DNA from: Allomyces arbusculus
Taxonomy: Eukaryota; Blastocladiomycota; Blastocladiomycetes; Blastocladiales; Blastocladiaceae
Length of the DNA stretch: 64,000 nucleotides
Reading direction: 5' to 3'
NCBI GenBank assembly: GCA_027604705.1
Contig: JADHYV010000016.1
Location: 62,001 to 126,000 of the forward strand
Each line of letters begins with the position of its first letter. Positions within the stretch are counted from its first letter, which is position 1. This document shows positions 55,967 to 64,000 of the stretch, piece after piece. Made by a program: the position numbers and the translations under genes. The notes below the pieces were generated by a model, which saw nothing but the letters and a program-made list of their open reading frames with translations, was not told where the DNA came from and did no database searches.

Positions 55967-58900
55967 ATGGCGACGCAGATCGACCTCGAGTCGATCCAGC
56001 GCGTGCTGCAAGTGCAGGGCGAGCAGCTCGTGACCTTGACCGCGCAGCACGCGCAGGAAAAGGCGGCCCTGGCCCGCACGCTCGAAGATACCAAGACGGC
56101 GCTGCTCGGGATCCAGGAATCGCTGCTCACGGCGCTCAAGCGCAACCGCGAGCTCGAAGAAGCCGCGGAAATGACACGGTCGTCACGGTCGCGGTCGCTC
56201 GAGGTGTGTTTTGGATTTCATTTTCATTTTGGAAGGATTTCATTTGTTCGCGACGGTAGCATGGGGCGTGTTCGCAACAACGATCAATTCACTCACGTAT
56301 CGTGATTGTTCTATTTACTTACTAGACGCCAAACGACGACGATGCGCTGCGCACTATGGTCACCACGTTTGCGACCGACCGCGCCGGATTGCTCGACACG
56401 CACGCGCGCGAGATTGCGGCCAAGGACGCGGACCTTGCAGCCAAGGACGCCGACCTGGCCACAGCCAACGACCGGATCACGCACCTCGAGTCGGCCAACC
56501 GGCAGCTCGAAACGACCGTCGCGCACCTCGAGTCGGAGATAGTCGCACTCAAGCAGGCACACGCCGATCTCGAGGCAAGTGCCGCCGAGACCAAGGCCGC
56601 GCTCGACGCGGAACTCGCTCAAGTCAAGGAATTGCACGTTGCACAGTTGACGGCTGCGCGAGAGGCGGCCGAGGCGACGCTGCAGGAGGCCAAGGACGTG
56701 CATGCCGCGGAACTCACGGCTGTGCGCGAGATTGCCGAGGCAACGCTGCAGGAGACCAATGACAAACATGCTGCGGAACTCGCGGCGGCGTTGCAGGACG
56801 CCAACGACAAGCACGTCGCGGAACTCGCAGCGGCACGCGAGGCCGCCGAGGCGGCTCTGCAGGAAGCGAAAAACGCGCACGTTGCTGAGCTCACGGCCGC
56901 GCGCGAGATTGCCGAGACGACGCTGCGGGAGGCCAAGGATGCACATGTCGTGGAACTCGCTGCCGCGCGCGAGACGGCCGAGGCGACGCTGCAGGAGGCC
57001 AACGACAAGCACGTTGCGGAACTCGCGGCGGTGCGCGAGGTCGCCGAGGCACAGCTGTCCGAGGTGCAGGCCAAGTTTGACGCGGCCAACCAGGAACTGA
57101 TCGACAGCGGACTCGCTGCCGCGCAGGCGGCCGAGCAGGCCGACGTGCGCATCGCCGAGCTGCAGGCGCAGCTCGACGCGGCCAATGACAAGCACGTTGC
57201 GGAGCTGGCGGCGGTGCGCGAGACTGCCGAGGCACAGCTGGCCGAGGTGCAGGCCAAGTTCGATGCGGCCAACCAGGAGCTCGTCGACAGTGGCCTCGCT
57301 GCTGTCCAGGCCGCGGAAAAGGCCGATGCGCAGCTTGCCGAACTGCAGGCCCAACTCGACGCGGCCAACGACAAGCATGTCGCGGAGCTCGCGGCGGCGC
57401 GCGAGATCGCCGAGGCGGCGCTGCAGGAGGCCACCAAAAAACACGTCGCGGAACTCGCGGCGGCACGCGAGATCGCTGAGGCACAGCTGGCCGAGCTGCA
57501 GGCCAAATTTGACGCGGCCAACCAGGAGCTGATCGACAGCGGTCTTGCCGCTGTGCAAGCTGCCGAAAAGGCCGACGCTCAGATAGCCGAGCTGCAAGCC
57601 AAGTTTGATGCCGCGAACCAGGAGCTGATTGACAGCGGGCTCGCGACGGTCAAGGCCGCCGAGGAAACCGACGCGCGGATTGCCGAGCTGCAGGCCAAGT
57701 TCGACGCGGCCAACCAGGAGCTCGTTGACAGCGGTCTTGCGGCCGCCCAGGCCGCGGAAAAGGCCGATGCGCGCATTGCCGAGCTGCAGGCACAACTCGA
57801 CGCGGCCAACGCGAAGCACGCCGAATTGACAGCCGCCACGGAGACGGCGCGCGGGCTGCCCGAGGTGGAGGAGGCCGTGGCCGAACCGATTGTCGAGACG
57901 GTCAAGGCCGACGAGAAGGAGGCTGTCCCCGAGCCGGTGGCCGAGGCCGAGGACGCGGTTGCCGTCGCTGCCGAGGAGATTGTCGAGAAGTCGGCCGACG
58001 TTTTGATCGGCGGCACCGAGGAGACCGTTCTCGCCGAGAAGGAGGCCGTCGTCGAGTCGGTCGAGGCCGAGGAGACGACGTGCGACTTGGAAGTGGTGGA
58101 GAAGGCCACCCGCGACTTGTCCGTCGACGAAAACGTCGCGGCCGAGGCAGAAGCTGAGGTCGAGGAGCCTGCCGCCGACGAGGAGGTACCCGCCGCCGAA
58201 TTCACGCAGGAGACGATGGAGACGGCATGCGGGGCTGCGGAACCGACCGCCGAGTGTGAGGAGATGCCCGTGATCGCCGTTGACGAGACCGAGGAGCCGC
58301 CCGCCGTTGCCGCCGATCCCGTCCCGCTGTCGCGGTCGGTCGAAGCGTCGTTTGAACACGTTGCTGCCGAGTCGGAGCACGAGTTTGTCGATGCTGGCCT
58401 GTCGTCAGACGCGAGCGACGTGACGGTCATCGAGGCACCAGTCGTCGAGACCGAAAACGCTGAGGGCGCGCCGCGCGAGATTGATGCCGACGAGACGCCC
58501 GCGCCGACCCAGGGCGAGGCGCCGGCCGCAGCCGTAGCCGAGACAGTGGACGAGGTTGACGAGGCCCTTGTGGAGACCGCGGCGGGGGTGATTGTCGCCG
58601 AGGCCGTGGAGGAGCTCGAAGAGGCCCTCGAAGAGGCCGCTGAGGAAGCTACCGTTGAGGAGGCGGTCGAAGAGTCCATCGAGGACGCTGTCGTTAACGC
58701 CATGTTGAAGAAGGCCATCAAGGAGGCCATTGTGGAGCAGATCGAGGAGCAACTCGAGGAGCAGCTCGAGGAAGCCGTCGCGGAGCAGATTGAGGAGCGC
58801 GCATTGGAAGCGGCTGAGGAGACCGTCGAGGCCGACCTGGTCCCGCAGGACGCGCTGTTCATTACCTCGTTTGCGGCGCATATCATCATCAACGATTCGA

Positions 58901-60054
58901 CCCTGGACCTGGTTGACGCCGAGGAGCAGCAGGAGGAAGAACCGGCAGCCGACGTTGTCACGGCCCGCGAGCTCGTCGAGGACGCGTCGGCACCGGTCGG
59001 AGGCGACGCACCCTCCACTGCCGAGGAACCCGAGGCCACGCGCGCAATCAAGGACGAAATCGTCGAGGAAGTTCAGACCGCACCCGCCGCCGCCGAGCCG
59101 AGTGTCGAGGACGATGCGGCCGCACCGGTTATTGCCGAGGAACTTGCAGAGGAAGAGGAGGTGCCCGCCGCACCACTTGACGAAGCCGCCGCGGCGCTCG
59201 AGCAGGAGGTACTTGATCTTGCTGGTCTTCTTCGGTCTGAACGCTCACTCATGGGCGCTTTGACGATCATGAAGGACGATGAGACGGTGGCCGACGCGAC
59301 CGTTGCCGCCGAGACGGAGCCGAAGCCCGTCGACTCCGCGCAGGGGGAGCGCAGCATCGAGGCTGACGGCGGGCAGGAAGACAAAAAGCCCGTGGCCGCG
59401 ATTGTTGACAAGGAGGCAGCAGAAGCAACACCGGCAACCGACGAGGCCGTGGAGGACGCGGCACCCGCAACCAACGACGCCGACGTGTCGGCACCGCTTG
59501 ACGAGGAGGTGGAAGAGGCTGCCGACGTTGTTGCCGAGGAGGAGGAGCCCACGCCGTCGGTTGAGGCTAAGCAGGGGGAGGAGGAAGTGGATGCCGAACC
59601 GGTGGAGGAGGAATCCGCGCCCGCCGCCGCCGCCGCCGAGCCGATTGAGTCTGCACCCACCGCGGCCGCTGAGGTCGTGGAGGAGGAGTCCACGCCCACT
59701 GTTGCCGAACCGGTGGAGGAGGAATCCGCGCCCGCGGCCGCCGCCGAGACGGTCGAATCCGCACCCGCCGCGGCCGCCGAGATTGTGCAGGAGGAATCCG
59801 CACCCACCGCCGATGCCAAGCCGGTGGAGAAGGACGCTGCTGTCGCCGCCGACGCCGAGGAGGCCACGGTCAATGGCGTGACGCTGCCGGACGAGTCATC
59901 CCAAGCCGAACCCGACCCCGCCCCCATCACCACTGCCGATAACGACGGCCGTGTCGACGATGTTGCAGGCGATGACAACGTGATGGACATGAAGGCGCAC
60001 GTCGAGCCGGTGGCCGTCGAGCCGGTCGCGCTCGTGGCCGACGCTGCCGAGTAG
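55967..60054 (+). CDS. Large repetitive coiled-coil / acidic Ala-Glu-rich protein
   Basis: Two exons, 55967-56203 and 56326-60054 (intron GTGTGT...TTACTAG, 122 nt), giving about 1321 aa. Start context is ATCATGGCG. No family recognised. Residues about 80-620 are a long coiled coil built from internal repeats. The unit KFDAANQELIDSGLA occurs five times (57050-57750), linked by AELQAQLDAANDKHVAEL and AAREIAEAALQEA variants, so gene-internal duplication shaped it. Residues about 620-1321 are extremely acidic and Ala/Glu/Val-rich (EEAVEES, EQLEEQLEEAV, VEEESAPAAAAE types), probably disordered. No signal peptide or membrane segment. A rod-like structural or scaffolding role is plausible but inferred. 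The stretch 59209-59274 may be an extra in-frame intron (see findings), which would shorten the product by 22 residues. Confidence 0.75.
57050..57810 (+). repeat. Coding repeats of the KFDAANQELxDSGLA unit
   Basis: Five near-identical coding units within the coiled-coil region. The encoded consensus is AKFDAANQEL(I/V)DSGLA followed by (A/T)(V/A)(Q/K)AAE(K/Q/E)(A/T)D. DNA copies remain similar, pointing to recent or homogenised tandem duplication in the gene. Confidence 0.8.
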
Positions 60055-60637
60055 ATCGCGTTTGCGCGAGGCTTTTTTATATCTGTACCGACCCACCCAC
60101 CCTCTGTGAATTTTGTCCGTTGTCCTCTCCGGGTTTTGCGAGTGTACTGAGTGCACGGGATACCTGTTTGATGCTGTTGTCCGGTTTCCCCATACATTTC
60201 CATCTGTGAATACAAGTGCTGTCGTGGTCGCAATGCCGAATTTTTTGGGCGCGTTTGAACGCGTCTGTTCTACGCTTCTGCTCGAGCTGGCCACTCATCG
60301 TGTTAGAGGCGTCGCTCGACGTCATCGAAACAGTGATCAGCGTCAGCCATCGCGCGGGAACACCTGACAAAAAGGCCCAACCGAAGGGGAGACTGAAGAG
60401 CCAACACATGAACCACTGAAACGTGCAAGCACGGCATCCAAAAGATATTTAAAAATCAGCGAGCGAGACCCAAGCCAACACCAGCAAAAAATTCACGACC
60501 CACAAAAAAAGCACAACAAAGACACCCAGTCGGAGGAAAGGGGGGGGGGGGGATAGAACACAAATACACGCCGTCAAAACATCCAAAAATGAGTCTAACA
60601 AGTACAAAAGATGAAGCAACTCCAGCCCGTCCATAAC
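60055..60637. other. Convergent spacer with poly-G run
   Basis: 3' flanks of two genes that point at each other. It includes a run of 13 G at 60540-60552 and several A-rich tracts. No gene recognised. Confidence 0.45.
60540..60552 (+). repeat. Homopolymer run of 13 G
   Basis: Thirteen consecutive G in the spacer after the coiled-coil gene, preceded by a purine-rich stretch (CGGAGGAAA). On its own strand the large gene is thus preceded by a C run and followed by a G run. Confidence 0.8.
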
Positions 60638-63600
60638 TTACTGCCCCTCAGTCGGTGCGTGCGACGCACTCGGCATCGGATGCACCGGCGCGGCCCACGG
60701 ATTCGCGTTAGCGTGCGCTGCATGCAAGTGCATCCCCGGCGCCGATGACGCCGCGGCGACCGCGGCCGCGGACGTGGCGGCCAGGACCATCCCCGGCCGG
60801 ATCGCGAGCCCCATCATCGCCGCTGCGGCTGCTGCGGTCGCACCGTGTCCCGCCCCCGCTCCCGCGCCAGCACCGAGTCCGCCACGCGCCCACCGGAAGG
60901 GGTCGCGCGGGGCAGATGTAGCCATCGCGCGCGCCATCGCGTGCAATACCGTCGATTCGGCGGGACTCGACGCAGCAAGGGTGAGTGCTGACATGGTCGC
61001 GACGTCCGCGTCGAGCACGGCAGTTGCGGGGGTCACGGGGGTCGCGGGCGCCGTCGATGCGGGCGAGTCCGCCGATGCGCCAGCGGTCGCGGACGATCGG
61101 CGGCGAGGTGGGAGTGGCGGCGGTGGGCCCGGTGGGGTACTGACGCCCGACGGCGACGACCCGGTCCATGCGAACGGCCGCGCGAGACTGAGTCGTGGCG
61201 ACGGGAGGGACGAGGCTGCGACGGACGGCGGGGACATGGGCTCGGGTGTGGGCGGGGTCGCGGAGGATGATGTAGCAGACGACCGGCGGCGCCCGAGGAC
61301 GGCGGGGAACACGGACCGCGCGAGGGAATCGCGCAGGATCGATGGTCGCGCGCCGTCGGTGGTCGTCGCGGGGGCCACGGCAGCCGGGAGCGAAGGAGGT
61401 GTGGCGGCGCTGGTGCCGAGCATGCCAAGCAACGACCGCGGGCGCGACTGCATGCCGTCCGCCGACTGGTCAGAAGACGTCGGCTGCCGCTGCAGCGGCT
61501 GGTCTTCCTCGACAATCGACGCCGGCGGGGACATGACGAGCGGCGCGGCCGGAATCATGGGCACGGGCGGTTCGGCGCTCTCGACCTTACCTGCACTCGT
61601 GGTCGCCTCTACGGACGGCGACCGCGACCGGTCGAACCGCGGCACCGGCGCCATGGCCGTGGCCATCGCAATCGCTTGCCGCGACACGCGCAATTCATCA
61701 TCATCCGCCTCATCATCCTCATCGTACCCACTCCCACGCCGCCCACCACCCACCGCCGCGGCGCGTGGAACACTCGATTCTGCCTCGACCTGCGATGTCG
61801 GTGGCGTCCTGTCAGCTCCACTCCGGCGACTACTCCCTCCACCACCCAAGAACGCCGACCACGGCCGGCGCGTGCGCGTCTTGGCGATCCGGCGCTGCGC
61901 AGCCTGGGCAGCGGCCACCGTGGCTGCATCCCCAGCCACCGACGACGTGGCCGTTGCCGGTTCCGTGTCGTCCTCTTCCGGGATCGGCGGCGGCTGTTGA
62001 TCCGGCGGCGGCGTCGCCGCCGAGCCGTGCAGCCGGCGCATGAACGCCCACGCGCGGTACTTGGACGCAGGCCGTACGGGGGACGTGGCCGGGGACCGTA
62101 CGCGGCGCCGCGTCGACTCGTCGTAGGGACACTCGTCCGAATCCGCAGCTGCAGCAGAAGCGGTGGTCGGGACGGGTGGCGGTGGGGCGATCAGGGCCTC
62201 GAGTTCGTCCGGCACAGCACGGGCCGCATCGAGCGGGAGCTCCTCCTCGTTGGGCGCCGTCGGTGGGGGTGGCGGAACCACCGCATCCGGATCCGTCGTC
62301 GCGTCCGGTGCAACCGTCGACACTGCCGCCGCCGCAGGTGCCGCGGCCGCATGCTGTTTCTGCTGCTGAGCCCACTGCCGCCCGGAAAACCACGCGGCGA
62401 TCCGCAACGCCGCCTCCATCCCGGACCCAGTCGCATCCTTGTCGTCCACCGGCACCGGATCCGCAGCGTGCCGCGCAGGCGACCGCGTGCGCCACCGTGT
62501 CCGGCTTGACCCGCGCCGCCGCGTGGTCGACGCAGTCCGTGACGCCGGCGCCGCCGGTTGTGCTGCTGGCGACGGCTCACGCGTTGTCGGTGCGCGTGAC
62601 GGCGGCGGCGGTGGGATCGCGATTGACGGCGGCGGGGTCACGGTAGCGAGTGCGTTCGGGTCATCAAAGCTCACTTCCGACTCGGCCGGGCGGAAGTAGT
62701 GTTCCGCGGCCAGTTCCGCGGGAGCATCGGCCGCCTGTGCGCCGGGCGCATCGACGAGCGGGCCGAGATGGCTGTGACCCGTACTTGACCGGCGCGACGC
62801 GGCGGGCGACGGAGCCGCCGATCCGGACGGGGTGCGCCAATTGCCGAGCAGCGGGGGCAGCGGCGCCGACCGTTTTGCGAGCGCGAGGGATGACTCGAGC
62901 GCGTTGGCTTCCGGGTCGTCGTTGGACCGCAGGAGACCGTGCGGGCTGGTCATGAGCCCCGCTGCAAGTGGCGGCCGCTCCGACTTAATCCGGCGGTCAG
63001 CCGATGCAGAGCCCGCGACAGGATTCGGTTTCGACGACGTCCCGCGACGCCCCGGTGGTGGGCGGGAAATCCGGCGCCGGATTCGGCTCGCGCTCCGGGC
63101 GCGCGCAGCAGCGGAAATGGTGGGTTCGTGATCGTGCTCCTCGTCGTCGGACGGGGACGCGTCCATGATGCGCGTCAGGATCGTGGATATGTAGAGCTGC
63201 AGCGCCTTGACTTCCGAATTGAGCACGGCAATTTGCGCGTCGTTTTCGGAATTGAGCGCGGCGCGCGCGAGCTCGGATTCGAGCGAGTCAGCGGGGCATC
63301 GAGGCCGTGGGGACGTGGGGCCCGGTGCCGGGTCCCTCAAAGCAGCGGCGACGGCTGTGGCGGTTGCGACGGGAGCGGTGGGCTCGGTTGCTTGCGTCGT
63401 CGCAGGCGCGTCGCTGGGTGGTGCCGGACTCGATGACCGCCCGAAAAACGCGCCGAGCGATTCGCCGACGGGCGCGGTCTCGTCGGGCGCATTGCCGCCG
63501 AAAAAGGCGCCAAGCGATTCGCCCACAACTTCTCCCTCCGTGGCACCCCACTGCTCCATCGGGTCGTCATGATCGGGTACGTCCCCCTCGTCAATGCCCA

Positions 63601-64000
63601 ATGTATCCTCGGCGCCGTGGTCCACCACCTCCTCGTGCCGCACGACATGCCGGTCCACAGCGACCGCCAACCGCGCATTCCGCGCGTGTTCCGCCCAATC
63701 GTCCACGTGCCACTCGCCATTCAGGGTCTTCTCCTCGAGCAGCAGCTTGTACCCCTCGTTCTGCTCGCGCAACGACTCGAGCGACCGCTGCATTTCGAGC
63801 ACGTCCGACCGCGCCGCCGCCGCTTCACGCGCACGATCAAACGCGGTGGATTCGGCATTATGCAATGCGGCCTGCGCGAGCGTCAGGTTCAGTGCCGTCT
63901 CGTGCAATTTACGCTCGAGTGCGCGATTCGCGTCGGTCAGTGCGGCAACGCGCGGGTCCGGGAACGACGCCTGCGTGCCGCGCGCGCGCGAGGTCGGCTT
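60638..64000 (-). CDS. Uncharacterised disordered protein with N-terminal coiled coil (5' truncated by window)
   Basis: Open on the minus strand from the right edge of the window to the stop at 60638, at least 1120 aa; the true start lies beyond 64000. The visible N-terminal part is helical: RVAALTDANRALERKLHETA, AALHNAESTAFDRAREAA, then DVLEMQRSLESLREQNEGYK followed by LLLEEKTLNGEW. That last string resembles a conserved motif I have seen in uncharacterised fungal coiled-coil proteins, but I cannot name the family. Two copies of GESLGAFFG follow (encoded near 63430-63520). The rest is Ala/Pro/Ser/Arg-rich and acidic patches, with short basic stretches, probably disordered. Many SP/TP and RRxS-like sites suggest phosphorylation. 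No membrane segment seen. Large GC-rich antisense frames over this gene are chance. Confidence 0.6.
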   Translation of the reverse strand, partial: KPTSRARGTQASFPDPRVAALTDANRALERKLHETALNLTLAQAALHNAESTAFDRAREAAAARSDVLEMQRSLESLREQNEGYKLLLEEKTLNGEWHVDDWAEHARNARLAVAVDRHVVRHEEVVDHGAEDTLGIDEGDVPDHDDPMEQWGATEGEVVGESLGAFFGGNAPDETAPVGESLGAFFGRSSSPAPPSDAPATTQATEPTAPVATATAVAAALRDPAPGPTSPRPRCPADSLESELARAALNSENDAQIAVLNSEVKALQLYISTILTRIMDASPSDDEEHDHEPTISAAARARSASRIRRRISRPPPGRRGTSSKPNPVAGSASADRRIKSERPPLAAGLMTSPHGLLRSNDDPEANALESSLALAKRSAPLPPLLGNWRTPSGSAAPSPAASRRSSTGHSHLGPLVDAPGAQAADAPAELAAEHYFRPAESEVSFDDPNALATVTPPPSIAIPPPPPSRAPTTREPSPAAQPAAPASRTASTTRRRGSSRTRWRTRSPARHAADPVPVDDKDATGSGMEAALRIAAWFSGRQWAQQQKQHAAAAPAAAAVSTVAPDATTDPDAVVPPPPPTAPNEEELPLDAARAVPDELEALIAPPPPVPTTASAAAADSDECPYDESTRRRVRSPATSPVRPASKYRAWAFMRRLHGSAATPPPDQQPPPIPEEDDTEPATATSSVAGDAATVAAAQAAQRRIAKTRTRRPWSAFLGGGGSSRRSGADRTPPTSQVEAESSVPRAAAVGGGRRGSGYDEDDEADDDELRVSRQAIAMATAMAPVPRFDRSRSPSVEATTSAGKVESAEPPVPMIPAAPLVMSPPASIVEEDQPLQRQPTSSDQSADGMQSRPRSLLGMLGTSAATPPSLPAAVAPATTTDGARPSILRDSLARSVFPAVLGRRRSSATSSSATPPTPEPMSPPSVAASSLPSPRLSLARPFAWTGSSPSGVSTPPGPPPPLPPRRRSSATAGASADSPASTAPATPVTPATAVLDADVATMSALTLAASSPAESTVLHAMARAMATSAPRDPFRWARGGLGAGAGAGAGHGATAAAAAAMMGLAIRPGMVLAATSAAAVAAASSAPGMHLHAAHANANPWAAPVHPMPSASHAPTEGQ

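Noticed and set aside
56311-58380. 689-codon open frame antisense to the repetitive coiled-coil gene
   Set aside because: It mirrors the GC-rich repeats of the sense gene; its Gly/Leu/Arg-rich text is the reverse image of Ala/Glu codons and has no independent start or domain.
1-64000. CRISPR arrays, operons, riboswitches, bacterial origins
   Set aside because: The sequence is eukaryotic with spliceosomal introns; no regularly spaced repeat array or Shine-Dalgarno-led gene series was seen.

Overview
The window comes from a nuclear eukaryotic genome, most likely a flagellated (zoosporic) fungus. A blastocladialean or chytrid is my best guess, but it is inferred. Genes are GC-rich and CpG-rich, and most introns I resolved are short (about 50-120 nt) with GTACGT/GTGCGT/GTATG-type donors and TAG or CAG acceptors. 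The gene set is fungal/opisthokont core machinery plus a C2CD3-like centriolar protein, which points to a lineage that still builds cilia. I see no bacterial operons, CRISPR array or recognisable transposon.

Layout. 1-2.5 kb: LRR pseudogene fragment and unassigned DNA. 2.5-4.0 kb: mitochondrial beta-ketoacyl-ACP synthase, four exons. 4.0-11.0 kb: F-box/LRR gene A, a possible small membrane protein, and a broken copy of A. 11.5-13.8 kb: PKA catalytic subunit with a long disordered N-terminus. 14.1-19.2 kb: C2CD3-like protein. 20.6-22.3 kb: ORC6-like protein. 22.8-23.9 kb: TFIIE beta. 24.4-26.4 kb: F-box gene C. 26.5-33.1 kb: ASCC3/Slh1 helicase. 33.5-34.2 kb: TRAPPC2L. 34.7-38.9 kb: ELP1. 39.3-40.2 kb: ribosomal protein eL43. 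40.3-44.7 kb: a sharply CpG-depleted pocket with two decayed tandem copies of gene A. 45.9-48.3 kb: F-box/LRR gene B. 50.1-51.1 kb: inverted broken copy of B. 51.5-53.6 kb: coiled-coil protein. 54.1-54.6 kb: COX23. 56.0-60.1 kb: large repetitive coiled-coil/acidic protein. 60.6 kb to the edge: an uncharacterised disordered protein, truncated by the window.

The housekeeping genes are not a pathway cluster. They cover mitochondrial fatty-acid synthesis, cAMP signalling, centriole, replication, transcription initiation, ribosome rescue, vesicle tethering, tRNA modification, translation and cytochrome oxidase assembly. What links distant parts of the window is a dispersed F-box/LRR family: three open genes and at least three broken copies. 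Two of the broken copies have lost nearly all CpG while flanking genes have not, which is the pattern left by cytosine methylation followed by deamination. That pocket is the most interesting signal here.

Exon borders were read by eye from splice consensus, reading-frame continuity and remembered family sequences. No alignment or search was run.
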